Part shown: positions 36,371 to 48,510 of the stretch, piece by piece
Numbering within the stretch: the stretch's first letter is position 1
How the letters are laid out: each line of letters begins with the position of its first letter
Assembly (NCBI RefSeq): GCF_018139145.2
Contig: NC_059478.1
Span: 26,381,001-26,445,000, forward strand
Source: Gymnogyps californianus
Lineage: Eukaryota > Chordata > Aves > Accipitriformes > Cathartidae
Direction of reading: 5' to 3'
Length of the DNA stretch: 64,000 nucleotides
Position numbers and translations under genes: made by a program
Notes under the pieces: generated by a model
Told to the model about the DNA's origin: nothing
The model's input: the letters and a program-made list of their open reading frames with translations, nothing else
Database searches by the model: none

Positions 36371-39300
36371 ATACCTCCTGGGTGCCCAGCTAGTCTCTGG
36401 TTGCTGATTTGATGAATAATTCTGGATTTTGGGTTGTGTAGCTGTGGAGTTATCCTGCAGTGTGAGGGCAATATAAGAACTCTCCTCCTCACCCAGCTTT
36501 TTCCTCCCCATCTTGACATGATCTAGGTTAGTAATAACCCAGGGTTATGGGTAAGGGTTAATTCTTAACCTGGACCCATTTGATTACCTGGTTCCCAGCC
36601 CAGTCCCAGGAACAGTCATGCTAGCAGAGCTGGTGGTGAACTGTAGCAAGGCAGAGCAGGGGAAGCAGATTTCACTGCAGAAATGATGAAAACACAGCTC
36701 TGAAGTCAGGGCTGGAGCTCCGGAGCTGGTTAGGCTGGAGCATGGATCTGCAGCTGAGGTGCTCCTGGCTGGAGGGCACAGCAATCCTAGGGCACTTGGG
36801 GGAAAGACCTGCCCACGCACCTGCTAAAGCAATTGAGAGCTGCTGATGTGCATCACCCACGGCCCTCAGCCCGTGAGCATCTTGTTCACTCCATTACGAA
36901 GGCCGTGCCAAAACCTGACACTGTCACCCTACATACTTCTCCTGAACTTCCCTTTGACAGGAGATCTTGGGGGAAGGCGAACGAGAGAGCGCGGGTGCAG
37001 GGGCTGGAAAGGAAAGTGGTGCTTGTGATAACACAAGATCAGGTTTCACTGAGTCCTTTTTCAAACACCAATTGAAAACCCCTCCTGCTACTTGACAAGT
37101 TTCCAAAATCCTCTTTCTTTCCAGGATCTACCCATGGCCCTTGAGTAGGGAGAAGAGGCTGTGAAATGAAACCCCTGTTTGCTCTGTGAAAGATCTTGAC
37201 AATGTGTTGAGAGAAAGTGTTACTCACTGCCTTCAGAGCATTCAGAAAGGCATCCATTTATCTCTCTCTTTTCTTTTCCCCCCCCTGCTTCTTCTAAGGA
37301 ATCTCTGGTTGTAATCCCTCTCTGGGATTTTTCACAGTAGTCTGATAATGTTAATATTTATCCTGGCTCAGAGATGAACTGACAGCGCTGTGTTCTCTCC
37401 TCTTTCATTTTATCTCTGTACATCTATTAGGTGTTCTGTAAGTCTTTGACTTCATCAACACCCAGCCTGGTGCAGTGACAGGTAAAACCACCCTCCATCA
37501 CGTCCTTTCACCTCACTCACCTCCGGTGGTTTATTTTCTTTGTTTGTTTTTATTAACTTATTTATTAAAAGGCTAAAGATTTTAAGTAATGCTAGGAGCA
37601 GTTCAGTGGTCAAGGGATTTACGGTGTCTGAGGATAATTCCTAGACTATTCCTTGCCCTGTATTAAAAAGTTGATGGCAGACTTTTGGCAGAAGGGCTGT
37701 GGGGACTTAGAGACAGATGTTTGCCAAGAGTTCAGTCTTTGAAGAAAAGGACCCATGAAGTGGTGGAGTGTTCTTCTACTGATGGTCAGAGTGTTCTGGA
37801 GTCTGACCATAAAGGTCATTGAAAAGTCCATCAGGGTTTGTGTTACCCTTGGAAGAGATGCCTGCAGAATAACAACAGCCAGACATAATTTGTCATGGAG
37901 ACAATCAGAATTTCCCACTCTGGGGTGTAGCACAAGCAAGTGGAAAAGGGCAACAGTGGAGTTTCTTTGTATGGAATTAATGCCTGCCAACACTTGTGAT
38001 TTTGTTGCGAGTTTTGTGAACATCTGTATTTATCTTAAAGCCTCCTGCCTGGGAGTCACATGAATACAGGGAAATCTTGGTTTGCATTTGTATAAAAATG
38101 AGTTTATAGGTCTCGGGTGTGCCAAGTACAGCCAAGAAACAAGTAAGAAGGTATCTAAAATGGCTTAAAAACTGTGTAACGGCTAAAGTAATCTCGCAAT
38201 TGTTATTAAGAACCTGACTTAGAAAATGGGAATATTTGCAGCTGGCTGTACTTCCCCAGTGACCTCTGCAGTATCTACAATCCACCCTCATACACGTATG
38301 AGGATGATGTGGGAGTGAGGAACATCCCTGAAGCCACCCACAAGAGGAGAGATACCCAAAGTAACTGATTTCACCTCAAACTTTTATTGGTGCAGTGGAG
38401 CTCAGTTGACAGCACAGATAGGAGTTTGCTGGTGAATAAAATTTTGGAGATATTTTCTCTAATTTATTACTGTAGGGTTAGATTTAGCAATGTGTGAAAT
38501 TGCATTGAACAGATGGAGCACCAGTTTGTGCAGAGTATGGTTTTACATGCAAACACACCATATTTCTAGAATTGAAGTTTTTTCTTCATCACTTCTACTC
38601 CATCCAGAGCTGAGCTCATTTTGGTCTTCCAAACCTTCTCTTATATGGAAAGCCTGATCGCGGGTCTCCTCCAAACTGCTGTTTCTTCTATAAGGAGCTC
38701 CAGGTTACATCATTTCAGCTCATTTTGATTCATCTCCCATCTTTAGTGGCAAAGAAGAAAGAGGTCGAAGAACCCAGAAGTGTTACGAAGACTTTCCCAC
38801 AGATGACACCAGAGGCAATGAAAACTAAAGACAGTTTTATTCCAAAAGCTGAAATAATTACTATCATCAATAGCTCCTAGGATTTTTCCTTCATTCGTAC
38901 ACACTCAGTTTTGATCATCTGCTGACCTGTGATTGAAAAAAAACCCTCTGTGAATCACCAGGTTTCTACAGGAAAGGCAGGAAGTTCAGCGATGTCTGCA
39001 GTCATAAAACAAAGGAAATGTGAAACTACTTTGTAGTTTCAATGAGGTCAGATCCAGCAGCAACAATAAAGATGTTATGGTGGGACCACTAAGTGTTCGT
39101 CAATGGGAGCATCCACATTCCCAGAGCTGGGGACTCCAAAATCCCCCATTTTGAAGAAGCTGCTATATGGCAGGCTTTAAAACTATGCTTATCACAATGA
39201 TATAAAAAACTCAAATCAGCTAAGAATTTTTTGCTGTGCAAGGAGGAGTTATTGTTCACCACTAAATGCTGGCTTGTCACAGGATGACCATTAATTATTA

Positions 39301-40355
39301 CCAGTAACGTTAACAGTAACTCAGCTTGTTGTTACACTCCTAGCCCAAGTGTGGATGTTATTTCATACCTGATCTGCTTTTTTTGTCATCATGTACATTT
39401 CTGGCCATAAGCAACCCATGGGCCATGTAGAGTTATCTCACAGGCTGGGCCAAGGTAGCTGCTGGCCGAATTGATCAAGAAATTTTCAATGTGGCCATTC
39501 ATTTCTCTATAGCACAAACTGGCTAAGCGGCTGAACAAAACATCTAGAGATGTGAAGGCCCAGGGCAGTCAGGAGCAGTCTTTGCCTCTCTTCTGATCCA
39601 GGAGCAATGGATCAGGCCCTTTCAAAATGACACAGAGGGAATCAGGCCAATAATATTGAAGGGAACAAATCATTTAATGAAAGGCTGGCACTGAAAATAT
39701 CAACAGCGTAAAGATCAGAGCTTCTTTTTGAGATCTACGCTGCAAGCAGCAACCTCCAGAGAAAATCCAATTCCCTACAGTCCATAGTGTACTGTAGACA
39801 CACAAACGTGTATTACTTCACATGTCAGCACACACATGTGAGTGCTTCTTCCCTCCCCATGAAATCATTGGATCATGTAGAGGGGTATCACTGTCTACAC
39901 AAATTCCATCATGCTGTATCAGGATTGACCTAAGAAATCACTGCTACTAAATTATACCATAGCTACATCCACACTAGGAAGTACTAATCCTACCCTGCTC
40001 CAAGAGAAAGAAAAATACATTATGTCAATGTTACACCAGAAAATTCATACCCTCATTAATAGTAATTAATTAATGCTTAGATTGCACCCCAGACATGGAC
40101 ACGTCATTGCCTTCTACTGCAAAACTCCTCCCATCATCTGACCTGGCTCCTCTGAGCAAGTTTTTGCAGTCAGACCAATAGAGCTTTTTTCAGTTCTTCC
40201 ACTAGATCTGCAAAATATATGCAGATTTATACAGTGAGACACACACTAAATACTCTGGGGGAAGGAGTAAAATAGACATTAATCAGATATTAAAGGACTT
40301 ATGAGACAGGGAGAAATATACATTTGGGCATAGTTCGGGGTTGGTTTTAAATGTT
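36371..40355. other. Non-coding sequence, no gene recognised
   Basis: Largely unique. Frames of up to 125 codons (37,646-38,023, minus; a 102-codon plus frame overlaps) have no domain. CCCCCC-rich pyrimidine lies at 37,262-37,290. A weak CR1-like phrase (CTTCTCTTATATGGAAAGCC, about 38,635) was not called. 38,800-40,320 is AT-rich with few frames. 40,050-40,085 holds a TAATAGTAATTAATTAATGC run. Confidence 0.5.
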
Positions 40356-40388
40356 ACATATACATATATACAATTACTATGTATATGT
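40356..40388. repeat. AT-rich perfect inverted repeat
   Basis: ACATATACAT (40,356-40,365) is perfectly complementary to ATGTATATGT (40,379-40,388) with a 13-bp loop. It could form a hairpin or cruciform and is probably a decayed (TA/CA) microsatellite. Confidence 0.8.
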
Positions 40389-41299
40389 ATGTATTATTGT
40401 TCTGTTTTAAACAACTCGATTGGATAGGCTAAGAAGAAAAAAGGAAGAGGCAGGAGAAAAATACCTAATGACACTAATGTTAGGGAGCTATGGCTAATTT
40501 GCAAATGGATACCAAATGGAAACACGCTTCCTTTAATCTGTGTTGCTTTAAAAAGAAAAAAAAAGGAGGAGGAGGAGGAGGATGGGGTTAGTAAGCTATC
40601 TGACAGTCTGAGCAGCTCATCTGTTTGCAGGGATTGGGTCAGGAGCAGATATTCCCAAGTGCCTTGAGTATCAAGTGCATTGGATATGGCTTTTGATCAG
40701 AGGGGCAAGGTGCTGCCTTCGCTTCCCTGGAATGGCTCCCACTGGAGGCAGGTACCTCTCGATGGAGCAAGGACAGAGGGTTTGGTGGCGGTGAGAGGGA
40801 CAGGGACAGCCCTGCATTGCATGTTTACACCAGACCCTGGCCTTTCCCCTGGCTCTGTTCCTTGTAATTTCTGGAAATCAGAAATAAGCTGATGTGATTA
40901 GAGAAGAACAGATCTGGCTTAGTGCTCTTCAAGCTTAAAAAGGTGTTAAAGGCTTGCCAAATTACAAATACAGAACTAATAGAGATCCAAAATAAGGACG
41001 GTTGCCTAATTCCTTTACATTAAGAGACAAAAATGAAGGGTGGCATTACTGTGATTGATGGACAGATAGAAGCCTGGCCACTGAGAAATATCTAAGAGCT
41101 GGTGCACATCTGAAAACATTTTACATCCAGCCCACCCTTGATCTGGGTAAGGACTAGTTTTAGCAGGCTCTTAGCTTTGGTGATGGTTTGCTGCTGGTGA
41201 GCCAGTGGAAACAGAGTTTTGTGGTGTTGCTTCTCCTAGGGGAGGGGCCAGGCTTGGTTTTTCTTTAGGTTACTTTTTTTTTTTCTTTTTTTCTTTTTC
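40389..41299. other. Non-coding sequence with small simple repeats
   Basis: AAAAAGAAAAAAAAA precedes (GGA)6 at 40,565-40,582. A poly-T/C tract (T-rich with single C) lies at 41,273-41,299. The 70-codon frame at 40,680-40,892 has no domain. Confidence 0.55.
40565..40582 (+). repeat. (GGA)n microsatellite
   Basis: About six GGA units directly after an A-rich run. Confidence 0.85.
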
Positions 41300-41640
41300 A
41301 ATGCAATCTCTTGAAGTCATCTTGCATTAATTAGCCGTCATCTTAACGACACTGTTGCATGTTAGACGAAGAGATCTCTGAATTCAAATAAGACTTGACC
41401 CTAAGAGGGACCAGCTCCCTGGCTTTTTCTTCTCATCTCCTTAAATCTAAAAATTGCTAAGTGATCTCTGAGGCTCAGGCTTTCCTCGGAGATTAGTGTA
41501 AGAAAAGCCCCAACATCTGCAAAAGTGACTGCTTTTGACAACCGTACAGATATCTTAAAGAGCAGGAATTTCCCTAATAAAACCCCTTAAAATAAGTCTT
41601 CTTAAGATTTCTTAATGCCACAGTGATCAGTTTGCATGTT
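41300..41640. promoter_or_regulatory. Candidate conserved non-coding element
   Basis: It contains TTAATTAG (41,327-41,334) inside GCATTAATTAGC, CTTAACGACAC, CTTAAATCTAAAAATTGC and CAAAAGTGACTGC. It follows a T-rich tract and is otherwise repeat-free. Inferred from composition. Confidence 0.27.
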
Positions 41641-43818
41641 TCAGAAATTCAAGAATTTTTTATCTGCTTTGGAAAGTTATGAAAAAAAAATGAAGCAGGT
41701 TTATTTAAAGGGGAGAAGTATTTGAGATGCAGGAGAGACGGGGTAGCAAAGCTTAGGAACGGGTGATAAAACCATAAATTGTATAGCTCAGGGAATTTGT
41801 GGACTGACTAAAAATGACAAAGCAAAGCAGCCCAAGTTGGTCATCAGAATAATAACAAAGAGGACTTTTACCAAGGAAAAAAAAAGCACGTGGACCCTCT
41901 GGCATTCCATAGGCAATTTAAATAGCTTAATTCGGCATTGTTGTGATTAGCCATATGCCTGATAGCCTGTGGGCCAGATCCTCTGCTGGTGCAAAGCAGA
42001 AGCTTTTCCAACTGCCCTATTCAGCAAAGCATCTGTATTAAAGACAGTGTTTAGGCATCTGCTGAAATGTAAGTATGGGCTTAGATCCCAACAAAGACAC
42101 TGGGAGTTAAGCATTGCAAGGAAGCCACTCTGGCACAGGGAGAGATTTAAGTAAATATATCCTGGAGCTGGAGCTGGGGCATGAGCCCCTCAGTATTTCT
42201 AGCCTCTTGGATGCTGGCAGAAAAGACCAGGCTGACTGTGAGATCCCAAAGCACAGAGAGATGCTGCTGGATGTATCTGTAGGCTTTTGGTGCCTGATCC
42301 TGCACTCCTTTCCCCTGCCTGGAGGCTGGTGTAAATGCATGGGTCTCCAGCGTGTGGCAGAACCAGGTGTACCATGTTATTAGGGCTGCGTATGCAGAGC
42401 GTGATGGGGTGGGCTGGGATGTCATGCTGTTCCTTCCAGGGATAAAATTCTGCCCGGCGCTATCGCTGCTCAGCTCAGCAGATCTGCGGCAGGGAGAGCT
42501 GGGCTGAACATGTCAGAGGAACCCTCAAATGAGAGCTGCCAGCACCCGTGCATGCAGAGGGTGTGCAATTGCAGCATGTGCTTAAAATGGTAACACAGTT
42601 GACATGAACATACCTGAGGTTGGTTCCTTGAGTTGAGTTTCGGTGAAAAAATCCCACTGAGGGCAAGATTAGTAGAGAATTTGGGGGGTTTTGTTTGGTT
42701 GGTTTTTTTGTTGGTTTTTTTGCCAGTTTGTGGGTTTCCAATAAAATGAGAAGAAGGACAGAAATTCAGGTGTCTGAATTTCTGACACCTTTCTGCTTGC
42801 CTGCTCTTGTACTTCATTCCCATAAAAACGAGTAGGTCTCAGCACCATATAGTCTCATTTGAAATTTTTTTGTTTCATTTTATTTCATTTTAATTTTATG
42901 TTCTAGAAAGATCAGAAGGAATCCAGGTAAGGCACAGGAATTCACCACGGAGATTTCTGTAGCAGCTAGCGAGAAGAATAAAATGGAATTCTACTAGGGA
43001 TAAACTATACAGGGATACACTTAGATATGTTTAATTGCAGAGAGAGGATGCTGACAATCTATGGCTCCCGCTTCACAAGCCCATGATCGACAGGGTGAAG
43101 GAACTATTGGGGTACAGCACAGATTTTTGTGTAAGAACTGGCTGTAGGTCCTGGGTATTTGTTGCAGATACATCCCATGCACTTCGGGTGCTGTGGGATG
43201 GGGCAACAGAAGGCAGGAGGAACCAACATATTAAGACCCACACAATTGTTTTTCCTCCTCCTTTCCCTGCATGGGAACACTTTCCAGCTCTGTTTCAGAG
43301 CAGAGGGACACACCAGAATTTCAGAATAACCCACTGAAACCAAGAAATCTGGTGCATGCCCAGCCCTAGCAAAGGTGGAGCAGGGAACAGATCAGTGATT
43401 AGACGCATGAAGAGACATAGGTTCACAATTGCCATGTTAAGCCCTTCAGTCCAGCTGTAAAGCCTCCGAACCACCACCCAGCTCCTGCTTGACCCTGGAT
43501 ACTCCTTAAATCTTTTTGGTTTGTCAGTTTGCAATGCTAAAATTCCCAGGTGCTGAAGAGAGCACCCCCATCGTGCCTTGGCTGAGCAGCTCGGTGCCTG
43601 TTATCAGGTCCCAGAGATGTTTCTCAGCCTACCTTACCCATAATGTCCATCTAATAAGGACTCCCAGTGCCCTGAACAAAACACGACGGTGACGGTGGTG
43701 GTAGGGATCAGAGGGGGTGGGAGAAGACCTCAAAGCTAGCATCTTTTATCCCCTGTATTTGTGTGTGTGTCTTTCCTCTGGCCCAGTGAATTGGTAAACA
43801 ATTTTAAGAAGTCCTATA
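41641..43818. other. Non-coding sequence, no gene recognised
   Basis: 41,640-41,960 is AT-rich with GGCAATTTAAATAGCTTAAT. 42,107-42,425 has opposing frames of 77-92 codons without a domain. A G/T-rich run (GGTTTTGTTTGG, T7, T7) lies at 42,682-42,721. 43,020-43,540 has frames of 79-100 codons on both strands and no domain. Confidence 0.5.
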
Positions 43819-43837
43819 GGTTAGGTTAGGTTAGGTT
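43819..43837 (+). repeat. (GGTTA)n / TTAGG pentamer, about 4 units
   Basis: GGTTAGGTTAGGTTAGGTT, seen directly. It is the TTAGG pentamer and not the vertebrate telomeric TTAGGG, so it is taken as a slippage microsatellite. It abuts a second pentamer array. Confidence 0.9.
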
Positions 43838-43838
43838 C

Positions 43839-43883
43839 GAATAGAATAGAATAGAATAGAATAGAATAGAATAGAATAGAATA
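43839..43883 (+). repeat. (GAATA)n microsatellite, 9 units
   Basis: Nine perfect GAATA units lie immediately before the CR1 3' end. The CR1 tail on this strand is normally an AGAAT-type repeat, so the array is most simply an expanded CR1 tail. Confidence 0.95.
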
Positions 43884-43965
43884 TTTCAGTTGGAAGAGAC
43901 CTACAATGATCATCTAGTCCAACTGCCTGACCACTTCAGGGCTAACTAAAAGTTAAAGCAAATCC
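43884..43965 (-). mobile_element. CR1 LINE 3' terminus, minus strand
   Basis: TTTCAGTTGGAAGAGACCTA, CAATGATCATCTAGTCCAAC and TGCCTGACCACTTCAGGGC are the classic reverse-oriented CR1 3' end. The copy is heavily 5'-truncated; recognisable sequence stops near AGTTAAAGCA. It is the least diverged CR1 in the window. Confidence 0.9.
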
Positions 43966-44259
43966 TAGAGTTAAAGTTATCCTAGAGCTGAATACATAGG
44001 TGCCCGGAAGCGGGAGACATCAGGTCAAATCCCCTCAGACAGCGGTGTAAATAAATATATTAAGGGGGTGTAACAAGTCATGTGATGTTGTGTGATCAAC
44101 CTTAGGATTCTGAAATGTTTACTGGAAAGCTTAATTTTTTTAAAAAAGTATGTTTTTGGGGGGGGTTGTTTGTGTTTTGGTTTTTTTTTTAGGAAGGAAA
44201 GCAGGACATTTTGTTGATGGGAGCAGCTCAGACTGCGGGCTTCAGAGGGGAAAACCAGA
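43966..44259. other. Non-coding sequence after CR1
   Basis: It holds TTAATTTTTTTAAAAAAG, a G8 run (44,158-44,165) and a T10 run (44,181-44,190). No gene. Confidence 0.5.
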
Positions 44260-44400
44260 TCAGGCAAATTCACCTCTCAACCTCTCCATGTTCCAGTTTC
44301 CTTACCTGTGAAACGGGCACAAGATTGCTTAGACTGCCTCTTTCAATGTGCCCCTGCACTGTGGGCTCCAACATCATATGAAAGGTGCAAATTAAGACTC
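44260..44400 (+). mobile_element. MIR-like SINE fragment, plus strand
   Basis: CTCTCAACCTCTCCATG, CCAGTTTCCTTACCTGTGAA and ACGGGCAC follow the MIR core ('cttaacctctctgtgcctcagtttcctcatctgtaaaatgggga'). The downstream part is diverged. Confidence 0.55.
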
Positions 44401-45839
44401 AGGTGTCTTATCCCTATGCAGCAGTATTAGAAATACTGCTCTGAGTGAGAAAGAAATGTACCACCATAAGGAAAGTTTTATTTAGGACACCGCAGGTCCA
44501 GATTTGCTGCCATCAGCCTAAAACTAACAAGAACTTGGAGCAAAAAAAAATCCTTTCTGGTTTTATATCTCAATCAGGAAGAACTGTCCTTTTTAATTCA
44601 AACGCTGGGGTCTAGAGTTGTTTTCCCTGCAGATGCCCCGTTGTATTGGGAATATCAGGAGCTGCCAATTGCAATAACAGTTTCTAATTCCAAATTAATT
44701 CAGTGTAAATGAACTGTCAAGAGAAGATTGATTTGTTTTGGTAATTGCCCTGATGCAGGCTGCTGGGTGACAGCGGGAAAGAGCAAAGAAGGGAGCTTTG
44801 GCAGGTCTGGCTGAGCCTAAGGGTGGATTGAGGAGACGGAGGCCTAGCTGCAAATATCATCTGTCAGGACCACTGCTGAGCCCGATGCTTTTTTCCAGCC
44901 TTCAACAATGTCTTCAGGAATGAAGCCGATGCTGCAAAACGCTCCTTGAGTTAAAGAGATCGGCGTGTTACGCAATTAGGAAGGGAAAAAAGAAAAGACT
45001 CCCTCCACTGAAAGGGCCGCTCTTCGTTCAGCCCCCACCTCTGCTCCGCTGCTGTATCGATGGGCCACCAGCCCTCACCTCCTCCAGGGTGGCAAAGTGA
45101 CAGTCTCGCCCTGTCTCATGGCCGGGAAGGGCTGAAAATGAGGGACCTAGGGCCAGGAGAGGCTGGGTGCAGGAGGTGCAGGGCTACCTGCTAGGGTGCA
45201 GAGGGGCATGCAATCATGACATGCCAAATGGGACATTTCATGCCACCTGAGGCAGATGGAAGAAGTTTGGTTGCCTGAGTAGCTCCATGTGGATGTGTCT
45301 GATCTGCTGAGCCCTTCCTAAGGGCTCCATCTGCAGCCGCAGCCTGCAGAGTCCATCTATACACAGACCTGCACCAGCACCACCCAAGCCCACGCGAATG
45401 CTGTAGCGTCCACAGCATGAGCATCAGCTATATGTATAACCCAAAAAGGTATTTTAGCAGGAAATTCAACATGTTACACTTCCAGCAGTGAGGGAAAAGG
45501 CTGAACAAGCCAGGACATCAGGAAGCAACACTGTCTGTAGCCCAAAAGCAGACTTTGGAGGGTAGACATGTGGCATTAGCTAATTCAGCAATGTGTAGGT
45601 GCCTTAAAAGGAGCAATGACCAAACGATTTCTAATCCATATTACAGATAAATATATAAGCTTTGTTAAAACTACTCCATAAATATAGCATTCAGGCTATT
45701 GCTACAGTCTATAAAACAGCAAGGCAAGAAAACTCCCAGAGCAAATGACACAGTAAACTCCCAAATGTTAATGAAGTTGCTTGCTAAAGCACTGCTAAAC
45801 AAGCTAGCTTTTGCTTGCTGTATTTTTGGGGTTTGTTTT
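44401..45839. other. Non-coding sequence, no gene recognised
   Basis: 44,640-44,770 is AT-rich with CCAAATTAATTCAGTG, which is enhancer-like but brief. 45,000-45,420 is GC-richer, with a 77-codon minus frame lacking any domain. 45,590-45,830 is AT-rich. Confidence 0.5.
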
Positions 45840-46065
45840 TGTGCGTGTGCTTAAATTCGCCGATCAATACAGGTGCTGTGTGACTGAATTGCTAATGGAG
45901 CCTGTAGATTAGTTTATCAATAGCATTTAAATACTTTTCACACTTGCAGTAGATTTTGAATTATTTATTTGTTTCTGGTCAATTGCTTATGATCTCATTA
46001 GCATTAGTTTGTAAAGTGATACGAGACTTGTTGGAATACTTTAAAGATTTCATGGCTCCGCAAAT
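45840..46065. promoter_or_regulatory. Candidate conserved non-coding element
   Basis: AT-rich block with GATCAAT (45,862-45,868, PBX-like), GTGACTGAATTGCTAATGG, TTTATCAATAGC and CTCATTAGCATTAG. There are no simple repeats and few stop-free frames. One of the better enhancer-like blocks here, but unaligned. Confidence 0.3.
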
Positions 46066-46329
46066 TTTTCTGGGGGAAGGAGGTGTCAGGGCTTAAACTC
46101 ACAAAATCCAGGTCCTACAAAGAGTCTTTTTTAAGGCAGGGGATCTGCTAGCAGGAGGGGAGCTCTCAGGATCAGCTCATTGGGGAAAGAAAGGAGGCAT
46201 GATTATAAATCATCCCTGGATATTGAGAGCTGGTAGGTGATTATCGTTCGTCTGTGCTCAGTAGTGTGAAGTGCTGGTGGATGTCACAGCCCTGGTTGCG
46301 CTTGGTGCTGCACATGTAGGTAGACTGCT
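46066..46329. other. Non-coding sequence, nothing recognised
   Basis: Unique sequence of mixed composition without an open frame of note. Confidence 0.45.
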
Positions 46330-46530
46330 GCCTCGGAAAGCTCAGCCTTTACAGTGATTCCCGAAAATGGGAGGAAAGAAAACTGTCATCCTCATTCTGA
46401 ATTTGGGGCACAGAACGGGTCACGGATAAGTCTGGGATCCTACAGAGACTCTATAGCCGAGCTAGAAAATGAACTGAAGCCTTTTGAGTCCCTTTCTCTA
46501 GTCTTCACAAAAAAATCCATTCATCTTCCT
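46330..46530 (-). mobile_element. MIR-like tRNA-SINE, minus strand
   Basis: AATTTGGGGCACAGAACGGG, TCACGGATAAG, GGGATCCTACAGAGACTCTA, TAGCCGAGCTAGAAAATGAA and GAGTCCCTTTCTCTAGTC follow the reverse of amniote MIR relatives ('ctgaggcacagagcggtgaagtgac ... cagagtctgtggcagagctgggaa...'). This is the longest SINE-like match in the window and includes the tRNA-derived end. Confidence 0.55.
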
Positions 46531-48447
46531 AATTAAAAGAGTCACAAATATGCTAAACAATCTCATTTCATATGTTGTGTTATTCTGATTTGATGGAGAA
46601 GGGGTTACATTGTCTTGACGGACATTAAATTTGTCCTTTAGTCTTTTGATATGTCACATGTGGACTCCACATAAAGCTCATAACAAGCTGAATACATCTC
46701 AGAAGGGGAGGGTGTACCTTAAAGACATTGGAGGTATATAATTTGTAAGTATTATCAATGTACTTTAAGAAGGGGACAGCAGATTAAATGTAAAGCCAGG
46801 ATAGAAACCAATAGGAAGAGACAGTAGAAATGTCAATTGAGGAAGGTTGTGGAAGGATGAGACTGTTTAATCCTTAGCAGTGTCCTGTGATGTCCCAGTA
46901 CACATTCACAAGCAACAAGAAAGCTGTTATGAAGTTGGTGAACAAAAATAGGCCTTTCTACCTTGGGCTGAAAGAGGAGCATATTGCCCAGGCAGTCTGA
47001 AGCAAGACTGGAAAAAAAAATCTCCCTCTGGGAATCACCCATGCCATGGCCGCTCTCAGGTGGGCAGTGGACTCTCACCACTCATCTCACGAGCCTGCTG
47101 AAATGCGAGAACAGCTAAGGAGGTGCCATACTGTGAAGTGTAATGTACTGTGTTGTTTTACCATCCTCAAGTATTGCTCCGTGACTACTCAACTACTCTG
47201 TGCAGGGGCAGATGTACTGCTCTTTTCCCAGATCTCATCCGTTGCGTCTTTGAATTGGAGATAACTGACTGCAGCCAGGTCATCTTATAAAGGTCCAAAG
47301 ACCTCCAAGACCTTCCTCACCTCTTACAGAGGCATCCACAAGACTTTTTCTACTGGATTTACTGTCAATCCTCCCACTTTGAGGTCTCATCACATACTAA
47401 TCGCACATCCTATCATGTGTTGAGCTATTGCTAGTTTTAGAGACATTGACAGCACTATAGAGAGATGTCACATGCTTTCCATTGCCAAACTGTCAACTTC
47501 GGAGCATCTTCTGAAGTGGCCTGTACGATTCACCTTAACCAACTGCACAGAGAAAAGAAACAATACCCAGAGCTGTGTTTTCTGTCAGCGCTCTGAGCAC
47601 TTCTGAACTCCGCAGGGGGGAGGAAAAGCCCTGCCTCTCCATTTTTGGTGTCAGGATACTTCTTTTTAGTTAAAACAAGATGATCTATACATTCCTAAAT
47701 ATAACCACGGTTAGGACTGGGCCAAGACGACAAATTGCTGTCAAGTGTCATTCCTGCTTCTCTGTAGCCATCATCACATGTAATCTGTTTCCTCTCCCCC
47801 TCAATATCTGCTTTTTTGCCTAGTTAATGCAAAGTGGGCAGGTAAGCAAGGGCTTCTCTGCTCTTTGGCTGTTCTGGTGGAACAACCAGGACCATAAGTT
47901 AAACCTGCTGGAGATCTGGTGGACATCAGTGCTGGAGAGTGAGAAGAGTGAGCCAGGGTTCATTGTCTTCTGCTGAAGTTGGCTCCCGTGTAGATTCACT
48001 GTCCCTCCTCCTTTGCAAGGAGAGCCCGTGGCTGCAAACACTTTTATGGTGATAAGAGGGAGAGGAGGGAGGACCTCATGAGTCTCTCATGAACAAGGTG
48101 AAGTCTAGTGAAAATGACCCAAGATCGCCCTGTAAGATGCCCCCCAATTTCCCTGAGGAATCTTATAACAATTTTCAAATGTGAACTGCTATTCCTGCCA
48201 TGCGCACTGTACACTATCAGTGGGGAAACCCAGATGCAATTTGATAGCAACCAGCGACACCTCACAAAAACAAGGACAGGGAGTCCTGCTGAACCCCATG
48301 GGGAAGGGCTGGTGGAGCAGTCACAAGTAACCTGAATACTATACGAGAAATGCAGTGTTGTTTGTGGCAAATACACACATTTTCTCCCCCTTGAAAGGCT
48401 CTGGGACCAGGTAGGACAATGAGTCAGCTGGATCTCAGATGCAACAC
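46531..48447. other. Non-coding sequence, no gene recognised
   Basis: Frames of 72-110 codons (46,833-47,264; 47,820-48,376) occur on both strands without a domain. No repeat family is recognised, although 46,730-47,050 has the uneven texture of a decayed element. Confidence 0.5.
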
Positions 48448-48510
48448 TTTTTCCTTTTCTCTCCTTTTTTGTCTTCTTTTCTTTCCCCTCTCTTTCTTTT
48501 TCTTTTTCAG
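48448..48510 (+). repeat. Polypyrimidine tract ending in CAG
   Basis: About 60 bases of almost pure C/T ending TTTCTTTTTCAG at 48,499-48,510. It scores by eye as a strong 3' splice-site-like signal, but no convincing downstream exon or donor was found. Confidence 0.7.

Noticed and set aside
38620..38720. Another CR1 relic (CTTCTCTTATATGGAAAGCC)
   Set aside because: Only one short phrase agrees with the CR1 order; not enough to list.
43819..43837. Interstitial telomeric repeat
   Set aside because: The unit is TTAGG, not the vertebrate TTAGGG, and only about four units exist. Slippage microsatellite is simpler.
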